64,000 nucleotides of DNA from Eupeodes corollae. Its lineage: Eukaryota; Arthropoda; Insecta; Diptera; Syrphidae. The stretch covers positions 2,540,831 to 2,604,830 of the forward strand of contig NC_079150.1 of assembly GCF_945859685.1 (NCBI RefSeq), written 5' to 3'. Below the pieces are notes generated by a model. It had not been told where the DNA came from and did not search any database. It saw nothing but the letters and a program-made list of their open reading frames with translations. Of this stretch, positions 34,684-46,252 are shown piece by piece. Made by a program: the position numbers and the translations under genes. The stretch's first letter is position 1, and every line of letters begins with the position of its first letter.

Positions 34684-37466
34684 TCCATTCAACAAAAATA
34701 AAAATACGAAATATTTCTGTGGGTTTGAGTTTTTGCTTTTTTATTATAATCTTTTACAAAATAATTTTATACTCGAAAAGAAAATATACATTTTTGGAAA
34801 AAAATATACCCGGATCAACCATAAAGTAATATATCTTCTTATTTGTATAAAATTTTATTATGTGCGATAAGACTAGAAACACTTAAAATAAAAATGTATG
34901 TACTTGCAATGTGTGTTTGTACAGTCAGGTATATATTATATTCCGGACAGAAGAAAAATTACAAATAAAAAGAGAGCATACAAAAATGAAGTTTTCTTGT
35001 TGGAAACCACATTTTTATTTGTTCCATTTTTCCCCTCTTATGCCCTTCTTTTATGTTGGTGCTTTTTTTAAAAATAAAATAAATGAAAAGTGCTAGTGTG
35101 GTAACACAGTGCCACTGTGCAGAAAATAATATTAAATAATAAAATTAATAATATTTTATTCTGTGTTTGGTGGAATTAACTGTATTGTTGTTCATTTCTT
35201 ACCTAGCCAGAGGCAGAGTACTAAAACTGGATAACTGATACTGCATTGGTGTTCCTACAGTTGGTGGTCGTGATTTCGTGAAAGGGAAACAAAAATCCGT
35301 GTAGGTTTACTTTCTCTGACTTTTATACTTCATTTAATTTAGAAAAATGAGGGAATTTTTTAATTACATCCCAATTTCATTGGGATATTGCTAATTTCTA
35401 GACATGAATACAGAATAATATTTATATTTATTATTGAAGCCGGTATGCCTTTGTGCTATGTACATTATACACATTTGCCAATCACTTTTATTTTGCTATA
35501 CAATTTATGAAAAAATAAATCAAAAGGATGTTAGTTTTTGGTTTGATATTTTAAAGACGAGGGATGGTTTCAAGTAATTAATATGCATGAAGTAATTTTC
35601 TTTGTTGAAAATAATACCTAAACCGGGTATGTTCGATTTCCCGCGATTTTTCAAAAAGAAATCAAATTCTAGGCTATATGGAATTCAGTTGTTGCATGAG
35701 GGATTCTATGAATAAAAATATAAATAATAAACAGTCAAACTTTTTAACTTTTTTTCATTCTAGTATAAAATAGGTACAAATTAGTGAAGAACATTTCATT
35801 GGAAGAAGTTGTTCGCCTTTTGAATTTGATTAAAAAAATGAGAGTTTTGTGTAGGTATTCCGTAATTCTTTTACTACTATGCACGCTGTTGCCTCACTTC
35901 GTGTCTTTTGGTAATATTTTTTTATTGTTCGAATGGTAGAAAATGTAACCTCTGATTTTTTTTAAATGAACAAAAAGGAATAGACAAACATTTCTATGAT
36001 ATATATATACAAACAAAAATAAGTACCTACTGCTTTATTGGTTTGATTTTCATCAAAATTAGAACTTAAGTGTCATCATTTTGACTATTCAAAATCCCAA
36101 AAATTAAACTTCAATGTTTGTTGTATTTTGCAGTTTTGCCAAATACATACATACTCGTATCTTCATATCCACTCGACTACTTTGTTTAGAAAAGGATTGT
36201 TTACTTAATTAAGTCGTAAAACAAAATGTTTATTTGTTCATAAGCGAGTTGGAATAGAGTTCAAAACGTAGGTAGGTGTTTCTAAGCTAAAACAAAATAT
36301 AAAAAAAAGAAAAAAATAACTTTATGTGCTAAAGAAATATTATTCCTTTTCTTTAATAAATAAACATAGGTATCGTAGGTATGATACTGATAAAGAAGAC
36401 AATCAAGTCGATCCTTTGTACTACTAACAAAAATATTGTTTCAAATTTGCAGCTTTTGAGTAACGCACTTTTTTGAATTTTTATCTAAACATATTAGACA
36501 TATTCAAGGAAAAATGAAATATCTTTAATTTAAATGAAACCAGACTTTTAGTTAGAGTTTGATAAAATATTACATCTGTGCAAGTTTTAGTCTCTTAGAT
36601 ACCTATCTAGAAGTTGCGTTTTTTTCCATTTATCATACAAATTGTGTGGGAGCTTTTAGATGTTTTGCTACCCATATTGTAACTCAAGAACCTTTTTAAA
36701 TGATATGTTCCCGTTTCCTAAAGGAATTTGAATGACTTTTAAAAGAATCATAACATGTTTTATAATTATTGCACTGTTTGCGAAGTTATTAAAGGTTTTA
36801 CTAAAACGTGCGGCTAATATCACTGTTCATAAGATCACCACTTGATTGTCGAACAAGTTTTTAACACTATACTTTTCGGCACGATCGAAAAAGCAATGTT
36901 TAAAAAACTTATAAGTTATTTCACCTCATGAAACTGTTTCATAGTACCTACAACAGTTAATTTCAACACATGTTACAAAAACAAAAAACTTCAATTAAAA
37001 CCTAACGTTGAAAGGAGCTTACTATTTAGAAAATAAGCTAACTTTTTTTTAAAGGACATTCAAATCTCTATTATATAAGTTTAAACTCATGAATTAATAG
37101 GATCCAAAACTTAAAAAGCGAAGGGCTACAAATCTAAAAGCCACCTTACAATTTATATGGAAAATAGAATACGCGATGATTGAACTCCATCTTAACATAA
37201 TTCTAAAAAAAATGTAAAGAGAAACTGAAATATATTTTTTTTTCATCTAAGTATGAGCTAGTTTTATGAACTTGAGCTGAGTATGTGCCAAGAATATTTA
37301 AACTTATCTGGAAGATATTTGTTCTTGATATGTGATCTTTGGTAAAAACTTCGTTTTAATGTAGTCTATTATTCAAAAGTGAAAAGCTGCTATGGAAAAA
37401 AACAATGATTTTCTTGATTTTTATTCTCGCTTTTTAACAAATAAAAATTTTGTTTTTAAATTTACA
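34684..37466. other. Non-coding, nothing recognised
   Basis: AT-rich, probably intronic to gw if the 30.6-kb or 34.4-kb leader is real. Confidence 0.45.
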
Positions 37467-37606
37467 ATTGTGTGGCGCAACAGTCCTTTGGGAACCAGGG
37501 CCTAGTGACTTACAACTCAATATTAGGCCGTATCCGAACGACTAATTTGAGAAAGCACTTTTTCATGACAAGAAAGACTCTTGAAGGATTTGTCAATTCC
37601 TCGCCT
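37467..37606 (-). mobile_element. tRNA-derived SINE, copy 7 (tail half only)
   Basis: gtgtggcgcaacagtccttt, cctagtgacttacaactc, gaaagcactttttcatgac and gtcaattcctcgcc match the family tail on the minus strand. The tRNA-like head is missing, as expected of a 5'-truncated insertion. Confidence 0.78.
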
Positions 37607-40195
37607 ATGTATTTTTTCGAAACATTAAATATATACAGCTCTATTCTGGTATTCACTTGGAGCTTATATGCGATTCCCTTTCACACTGCATTTGTAATTT
37701 GATATCCATCCTACTAATATGAGATTCACTTAAACAGCTGTGCATATAAAAATCTTCTATCTGGTACTGATTCCATCCAAAAATAAGTTCAGTCAATCAT
37801 AAATATTTAATTGTAAATTAAATTTGGAAATGGACAGTACTGGACTTTTTCCCAATAAGCAGAGGAATAAAAGAACAGAAAGCTTCCAAGAAATGTTAGA
37901 AAAAAAAAACAATGTTATGGAGCTGCTGGTGAAAACGGTAGATTATTTACTTTAATTTTAAAATATATGATACAAAATTATTTCAAATCATATTTTTGCC
38001 AAAAGCTCTTGATTAAATAAAAAATCTTTTGCTATGTATTGGATATTGTTCAACCTCAATTTCCAAAAAAAAAAAAAAAAACAATGCAATAACTTCTTCT
38101 TCTTCAGAATATTTTTGCATTTTGTTTCTTCATCCCCCTGTGGCCCGTTGGTTGCTTACTATGGAATAATTTTTTCTTAAAACGGGATTTGTAGTCAATC
38201 CAAACGTAAAAAACTTTGTTTTTAGGAAAATAGACTGGTGTTTATCCTGCATAAAATCTACTTAGATCCACTCAACTAGCTTTTTCATTGGTGGTTCCAG
38301 GGGGTTGAACCTAACTTTTAGACTTTTACAAATTTCTGGAATTTTTTTGCACTAGTTGCAATATATGCATTAAGCTTAATTTCAGAAACGATTTCAGTAA
38401 ATTAGTCGCTCTACCCTTACAAATGTTAATAATTTATACAGATTCACTTCGAAAGAATAGCAGAATACTGATAAGCGGAAATTGTATCAACAATTCCCGC
38501 AATGAATATTAGAATAGGGCTAAAATTATGTACGGTTTGTAACTATGCCTAATAATTTATACTTCTTTTGATGATCATGAAAAACAGATAGAAAAAAAAA
38601 AAACAAATAACTCTTGAGGTAGAAAATTTTAAACGCTTGCAAAATTGGTTATGTTTGAATTTTTTATTATTTATAACGACGTTTAAATAAAATGAACATT
38701 CAAAAAAAAAATAATTTTCCCATATTCGGAAATTTTGATTTTTCATTTTTGTTTTCTTTTGTTTTTTCTTTACAGAATATCCAAATGTGCATATATATCT
38801 TAACAAAATGTGATTCCTTTGTACTGCAATACTTAGTCCTATTGTATATTCAAGTATTTATTAATTTTAAACGTACGCATCGATTTCGTTTAATGTATTC
38901 AATCTATAATAATACTAGTAGTAATTTTTATTCGTATGTTTTTTTTGTTCACTTGATTATTCTGTTTAAATTTCAAATGTTTAATTTTGTTAGAATGCTT
39001 TCCTCTATCCTTTTTTTGTGTTTATCAAATGCAAATATGTTGGCCTTTAAAAAAATAACAAATTTAAATAAAGCTTGTATTTCATGCTTAAAATGGGGTC
39101 TTGAAATAAAATAGATATTTGGAATTATGCAAAAAGCAAATGCTATTTATGATATATGCATTTGAACAAATATTGGTAATTTTGAAGCCATTATCAATTT
39201 CGTACTTCAAGCACCAAACCAAGAACAACAAAACAATTTATTTTGTTTTCCCTTATTTATATAACAAAGGCAATTTTAAAAAGTATACAAAAATACAGCA
39301 CATCAGTTTTGTTCATTTTTATCCTTATAGACTAAGGGGTTGAGATTGAGAAAGGTACGACATTTAAAAGATAGAAGATTTCCGTCAGTAACGTATTTAG
39401 ACGAAGCAAACAGAAAAACTAGAAAATACTTTATTTTCTTTTGTTTACTCTATTGACGTACGATATAAAAAGGTTATTATTATATATGTTGTACTCATCA
39501 AAACCGTTTCGAAAAGAGTATTTTTAGATGTTGTATGAATTTAATACGAGTGATCAATTTAATCCACAAACGCACAAAGAAAATCATTGGCTTCTAATCA
39601 AGTTCTATAAAATGATGTGTTGCTAAAGAAACAACACTTATTTAAAGAATACACAACAAATATGATGTTTTATTATTTTTATCAAAAATAATAATCTTGC
39701 TATTAAAATTGCTAAAATTTCCATACCATGATCCTGTAGCATTTCAAAATCACTTGAAATCTAATTTCCCTCTATGATAAATGTTTTTTTTTTTTTAAAC
39801 TTAGTACAAATACAAAATTAGTCCATACTTTTTCTTATTTGCATTTCTTTCATTGCATACTTTTAAAACAACACAGCCAAACGTTTTACAAGAATAGCTA
39901 AGGAGTAAACTTATTGTTTTTTATATTACATTTTAAAGCTTAGTGCAGTTATATTTGCAAATTGGCCATGAAGTATTAAGATTACTCTGAATAAAATAAT
40001 AAAAAAAAACTATTTTTTCATCACTACATTAAATGTTTGTTTTCTTAATATTTATCAACATTTCTTTAATTTAATTATTGCATTCATTATATATTCTTGA
40101 TAACTATACATTTTTTTTCTTGTACTAAGAATTTAAATTTAAACTTTATTTTATTTTATCCTTTTTTATATATTTCTATTTCCAGGTAAAATAAA
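37607..40195. other. Non-coding; Phe/Ile-rich open frames are probably chance
   Basis: A 140-codon plus frame at 38692-39114 is Phe/Ile/Asn-rich, as T-rich DNA would give, and has no motif, no Kozak-like start and no conserved look. Confidence 0.45.
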
Positions 40196-41858
40196 AGCTT
40201 CAACTGATGAGAACTACACCAAAAAATATAAACAAATTTCAAAAATGATATCAAAAACCATACAAATTAAATAAACAAAAGTAAATAAAAATTAATAACT
40301 AAACAAAATTAAGTGTGAAAATATAATATTAATAATAAAAATAATTATAATAATAATAATAGTAGTCATAATAATAATAATAATAGCAATAATAATAATA
40401 ATAATAAAAAGAAAACCAAAAATCCTAATAATTATTAACACATCTAACAATTTAATATAATAATATAAAATTTGAAACCTATGACATTTATTATCACTTA
40501 ATTACTGTAATACAAACAAAAAAAAACAAAGTGATAGCCACATATTTTTAAAAACATGTTTCAATTTTAAGGTACAGAGTTCTCGATCATTCAAATAAAA
40601 ATAAAATAAATCTGATTCACGAAAGCCATTTAAAGTTAAAATTAAATAAAACAAAATTAATAGTTGTGATAACGATATCAATAATTCTGAGTGCTTAAAT
40701 AATTTATAAGCTAATAATATTAAACCAAAATACAAAAAGCCAGATAATATAAAACTTAAAATACCACGATTAATTAAAAAAATATAAAATTATTGTTACA
40801 TATATACAAAAACAAACTTACCACATGTTTTTTTTCTAAATTCTGCGCAAGCTTATACAAAAGTAACAATACTGATAGTGATAAAATAGGTGGTCCAGCA
40901 ACAAATTTAGAAAATAGAAGCTTGAGCAAAAGAAGCAAAACTTTTGAACATAGTGTAAAGTGAATTAAAAGTTAAAACATTTTTAAAATTTAAGACTTAA
41001 CACACAATAATTATAAATAAAAACAAAAATAATTTATATAATATATATACATATATATATATTTATATGCATAGATTTAAGCATAAACCAGACAGTTATA
41101 AGATGCAGCTTTAAACTTAAAAACAAAACAGAAACCTTTATGTGTTTAATTTTATTATTGAAAAAAACAAAACAAAACGAAAACAAGAATACATATAGTA
41201 TTAAATTTTAGTTCAGTTAGATATTTCTACACAAGTGATTACCTTAGCCAATGGAAAATATAATATAATTATTATAAATAATAATACAATTTTATCTTGA
41301 TATTCATTATTTTATATATATGAAAATATATATTAAAACAAACAAAAAAACATTTATCGAAAAAAGAAATAATGGCTTTTTCGTAATCAAAAAGTGTGAG
41401 TGTTTTGGATGTGTTATTACGTGTGTTGTAACAAAAGACTATATTGAACGAACAAATTTCTTAAAGACTTAATACATATTAAACAAAATAAATAATTGTT
41501 ATACGCTTAAATTCGTTGTGAAAAAAAGATACAAATAAAAAAAAAAGAAAACCATTTCAATGATATTAGTCGTAGATTAGAATTGAAAACATTGGGTAAA
41601 TCTTAAAATACCTTCATTATTGAAAAACAAAAACCACTTTATACACTTAAAAAAACTTAGTATATTTAAGACTATTTAGATAAAATTGAAATAAAAATGC
41701 GTTTTCGAATGAAACAAAAGCAAAAGTAATGAACAAAACTGTCACAGAAGTGGAAATAACAGCAATCTCAAATAATAAATCAAGCTAGATTTTAGGTCAC
41801 GAAAACCATCAACTTTTATTGACCACAACTGTCATATTGAATCCTAATGGAAACAATG
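40196..41858 (+). other. A-rich block between an acceptor and a donor; candidate gw 5' UTR exon
   Basis: Begins after a good acceptor (cttttttatatatttctatttccag) and ends at aacaat|gtaagt. Very A-rich with a long run of ATA repeats. A frame open from the acceptor stops after about 30 codons. It could be a 5' UTR exon of gw, or the terminal exon of an unrecognised gene. Confidence 0.3.
40322..40408. repeat. (ATA)n microsatellite, interrupted
   Basis: About 85 bp of ATA/TAA triplets broken by tagtagtca and tagca. Probably length-variable. Confidence 0.85.
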
Positions 41859-42419
41859 TAAGTTATTTATATTTAAGCTTTAAACAAGAAAATATATTTT
41901 GCGTTTTATAAACTTTATTTAACTATACTTTCCTATTGCTGCATGTTTAATTTTGTTTGTCTCTTTGATTTTTTTAAAGTGTGTGTTTGCTAACATTTAT
42001 GAAGTTCACATTCTCTGGGTTATATACTGGTTATTTATTCTGTGTATCGAGTAAAATTAAAAAAAAATAAGCATTATTGTTTTTGGAGCGCGCATTACTT
42101 AACTAATAAATTATAAAAAAAATTGCATACATCAGAAATGTGTAAACAAGAATATTTTGGGAAATGATAATGACATGTTAAACTAGAAGAAGAATTACTT
42201 AAATGTAAATATCCGAAATTAAAATTAAAAACAAAGATCTCGTGATCGCGTTATTATTTTTAAACTGTAAAATGGTTTCCTGCTCTTGTACATTAAAGGC
42301 ACGCTTAAATTAAATATTGTTTTTTTTTGGCAACACAATTTTAATAAATGAACATTAACCTTTTTTGTGTCTTGTCCGCTCTGAACTCATGTATTTAATT
42401 TTCATGTGCAACATTTTAT
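41859..42419. other. Non-coding, nothing recognised
   Basis: AT-rich spacer after the donor at 41859. Confidence 0.5.
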
Positions 42420-43191
42420 TATACAGAGTGCCTCAAATATCTCGCCCCAGGGAAAACCATGAGTTCTAGAGGTAATTTTAAGTCTAAAAACTTTGGAGGT
42501 AACTTTTTCTTTGCTGTTTGAGTTATAATGGTTTTTATGATTTTGAAGTCGTCTCCAACCATCTGTAACTTTGTCAAACTTTGATTTGTCTCTCAAGCTG
42601 AAAAAATAATTTATAATAATTCAAACTTGTATTACAACTTTTTAATAATTACATTTGTTTTTAGTTGTAATTAATTTAAAGATACATTATATATTTGAAG
42701 TCACCTTCAACCAACTCTAACTTTGTCAAATTTTGATTTGTCTTTTAATCTGAAAAAAATAATTTATAGTAATTCAAATTTGGTCTTACAACTTTTTTAT
42801 AATTATAATTGTTTTTAGTTGTAATGAATTTAAAAATACATTATTAAGTGTTATTTTATTATTAAGTTCTATTTTGTGTGTTATTATGATATCTGATAGC
42901 CCATTTTATTTATTTATATGATTCGCATTTAAAGTAAACTTACAAAAAATTCTTATCCGCGAAAACAAGTTAATTTGGAATATTATTAATTAATTGAGCA
43001 GAACAAAAATAAATCAAAAGTCGAACAATATTAGCAAAGTTACATACAGTTAAAGATGACTTCTTTCAAAATCATCAAAACTTAAAGTGGAAGCAGAAAA
43101 GAACAAATTACCACTTAAGTTTTTCTACTTAAAATGACTTTAGGCACCCCTGTTTTTCTTAAGTGCTGAGGTCTGTGGAACACCCTATATA
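42420..43191. mobile_element. Foldback-type element with long inverted arms
   Basis: Ends tatacagagtgcctca (left) and, read inward from the right, tatatagggtgttcca. The arms stay alignable inward for roughly 250 bp (tgattttgaagtcgtctcc against tgattttgaaagaagtcat; taactttg..aa.tttgattt on both). The left arm holds a 152-bp tandem duplication. No ORF. The cagggtgt-type end is common in insect DNA elements; superfamily not assigned. Confidence 0.65.
42542..42845. repeat. Tandem duplication, 152-bp unit, two copies
   Basis: Both units start tttgaagtc and share taactttgtcaaa.tttgatt, ctgaaaaaa and gtttttagttgtaat. They have diverged by many substitutions, so the duplication is not recent. Confidence 0.8.
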
Positions 43192-44062
43192 AACTGGAGA
43201 ATATTAACCCATTCAAGTCAACAAGCTATACAGTGGAAGGCGTGATATATAATAAAAAAAATATCCTCTTTAGGTATTCTCTAATAAAATTTAAAAAAAT
43301 GTGTTACTCATTTTAATATCGAATAACTAAAGTTGTTAATGTTTTTTTTTTGTATTCGTTCTTAAAAAAAAAAACTAATCATCGAAAATAGATGTTTTTT
43401 TTTTGTTAATATGCACAGGATGATTCGCACTTAGTACTTAAATAAATCTATGGCGTTTTTTTGGGTTAGGGTAAATAATTTAATTTAATCTAATGGAGGG
43501 TATGTTTATGTAGACAAAATAAATTTTAAACAACATTTATTAAATTTAAATTAAGCTCTGATCGCTTAGTTTAAAAAACAATCAATACCAACAATACAAT
43601 ACGTTGACTGATTCAGAATTGAGTTGGTGTTAAATGTTCGAATTTTTTGATTAACCAAAATTCTCGTTGTATATCTATGTATATTATATTTTTGTTTTGT
43701 ACTGCTAAAAAATGTAAGAACCGTTTAATTCATGTTTAAGACCGTATTTACATTAATGAAAATTTGTATGTTTATATTATTGAGCCTTAACCAAGAGTTA
43801 TCAAATAAAAGGTTACGTTGAGCTTGTAATAAGCGGTTGTAAGAAGAGCTTTCACTTAACACCAATCTTTATCGTGTGCACTCTTGGCCAAATATTTACT
43901 ATTTCCCTTTTTTAATTCGTCTTATAGAATGTTTCTATAAAAACCTGTAGCTGAAGGTTGACGTTTGCTTACTTTGTGGTGCATCAACAATTTCTTGTAA
44001 TATCTATAGCTTTATATTGAAGTTCTATGTACATATTATGGAAAAATAATTTAAAATTCTTG
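43192..44062. other. Non-coding, nothing recognised
   Basis: AT-rich, no signal. Confidence 0.55.
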
Positions 44063-44309
44063 CAGTCCCTGTGGTGTAAAAATAGTTCATAGGACTGTCA
44101 TGCCAGAGGTCTGGACTCAATCCCTCCCTGTGCCACCTACAAGTTTTTTTTTTCACTGGTACTGCCTCTTGCGAATATTGACAAATCCTTCAGAACATAG
44201 CTTTCCCAAAAATCGGATTCAATATTTAAACTGTACCAACAATTCCTGACATTACTCCCAAGAAGGAATTTTTGAGAGTTGTAGGTCAACACCAAATTTA
44301 TTTTAATTT
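44063..44309 (+). mobile_element. tRNA-derived SINE, copy 8 (near full length, diverged)
   Basis: Head cagtccctgtggtgt, B box ggactcaatccc at 44113-44124, ctgtgccacctacaag linker, T-run, body and a short tail ending aaatttattttaattt. Confidence 0.8.
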
Positions 44310-46021
44310 AAACATTCTTTATCTAATAATTTTTCATAAAACTAAACAATTGTAAGTTATGCAAGCGTACAAAACAACTTCTGTAAACTAAATAATTCAA
44401 AAATGTTTATTGGAGCCTCAAAGTTTAAAAAGTCGCTTGGCCAAGAAAGCTCTATATATAAGAGAAATTCTGTTGAGTTGCTGCTTGCTCTTGTATTGAA
44501 AGTCATAATCTTCGAATTTCTTAAATAAATCGGAACAGATACCATCAATGTACCATTTTAAAGTTTTATTAACACATAAAAGATTTCCGTACCTGCTAAA
44601 ATATTTTTTTTTTTTTTGTGAATAAGGTATTTTAAATTTAATTTTGTACTACATTTCAAAAAAGTTGTCCAAAAGTTAAAACCAAACCGATTTCAAACTT
44701 TCAGGCATTATATGGGAAAGATTTTGGGCTTTGAATTCTGTAAAATGTTCACATTGGAAACAAATGTACAATATTACTATGAATAAACTATATTTTTTCA
44801 ATATTTTCCACTTAGGGGTATTATTTTAAATAACCGACTATTTTGCCAGCAGTCATTTAAAAGTCACCTTTTGGCAAATGGACCAATACCACGGTGCCTT
44901 TTAGCTGTCAAAATTGACAACATATTATCCAAACAATTTAATAATAGCAATTTTGCAAGAAATGTTTCTTGACAGTGTTATTTCTCTTAGAGGTAATCAC
45001 AATTAGATATTAAAGAGGTTAAAGAAGGAGTTATATAGGACTTTCCGCATTAAATTTGCTTATTGGTGCAACCTTACCAGTGACAGGCATTTTGCTGATA
45101 TCGTTTTCCATTGTTAGTCCTTTCGTTTCTCTTTACAATAAATAAAATATCCATTGATTTCTTAGTTAAAAATAATTTCCTCTATTTGAAACGCCTATAT
45201 AATTAAAAATACTAGTTTTTTTTACAATTCTACGCACTTCCTTAAGTGAATTGAAACTCCCAAACTAAAATTTTAAACAAACCGTTGAGCTCCTTGACAA
45301 AAAATCTTCATTCATATCATAATAATATTTTATCATTCGTCGGCACTTGTTATTATTAAGATAGAACCTCGATCTTAGATACTTTTTTTTTGATCGAGTG
45401 AGGCTCCGGGAGCCTTAAGATTAAAATGTAATAAAAATAACGACTACCATACTGTACTTTTAGGTATTATTTTGAAATATTACACATTAAGTTAGAAATT
45501 TGTTTGTGAAATTAAAGAGTACCTATTGAGAGCAATTTTTTTTTCATAAACTCACTGTTAACATATTTATTAAAAAAATATATTTAAAAAAAGTATCTAG
45601 AAATATTATGTATTTTGTATGCTTCCCCACTGTATAAATCACAAAATAAAAACATATATATTTTTTCCGTTTTGTTTCTGTTTAGCAAATTTGCTATAAA
45701 TTATTTGTCATTAAAAATGACTTTTCAACCAAAAAAAATAAAAACGCTTCTTGCTTTAAATGTTAATATATTCCACATTTATATATTTTTTTGTCCAGCA
45801 TTAATATTTCCATATATACATACATATATACATTTTTTTTAATTAACTTGTTTTATATACATTACATTTCAATATCTCAAAATCGAAAGAAAAGTGCCTA
45901 CTTTTCTTCTGTACAAAAAAATATTTTGTAATTTTTGTTCGTATAAAGATTATCTTACTAATTAATTTTTTTTTGGTTTTGTTGGTGCTCTCTCGACTCT
46001 TGTTTTTTTTCTGACTTACAG
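44310..46021. other. Non-coding, ends in a strong splice acceptor
   Basis: AT-rich intron-like DNA. The last 40 bases give a branch-point-like ctgac and a T-rich tract before the 46021 AG. Confidence 0.5.
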
Positions 46022-46252
46022 TGTTAGCATTTAAAAATTGCAGTTTGTAAAATTGCAAAAACACGTAAAGGAGCAAAACTTGTAGAGTTATTAAAACAAA
46101 AATACTTTCAAAATTGTTTACAAAACATAAACCTGAAGAGAAACAAGTATATCAACTTATTTTCCATGGATTTTAATTGATTCCGTACGGACTTGGCCGA
46201 AATTTGCACAATGTTAGCTGCTAATTTACCAGTATGCCAATATGCTGGAATG
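46022..46252 (+). CDS. gw: gw upstream exon with an alternative first coding segment
   Basis: Strong acceptor (T-rich tract, ctgacttacag) just before 46022 and donor gaatg|gtaaga after 46252. The last 42 nt, from ATG 46211, encode MLAANLPVCQYAGM and end in phase 0, exactly what the 47387 acceptor needs to stay open into MREALF. An in-frame TGA lies 33 nt upstream, so 46211 is the first usable Met. Bases 46022-46210 would be 5' UTR. Confidence 0.65.

Noticed and set aside
37472..37702. 76-codon plus frame
   Set aside because: Its first half is antisense SINE tail; the remainder has no motif.
38692..39114. 140-codon plus frame as a membrane protein gene
   Set aside because: Phe/Ile/Tyr bias is what T-rich DNA gives; no gene-like start, splice or conservation cue.
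41848..41858. ATG GAA ACA AT just before a gtaagt donor as the gw start
   Set aside because: Spliced to 47387 it shifts frame and stops after about 29 codons; the 46211 exon keeps the frame instead.
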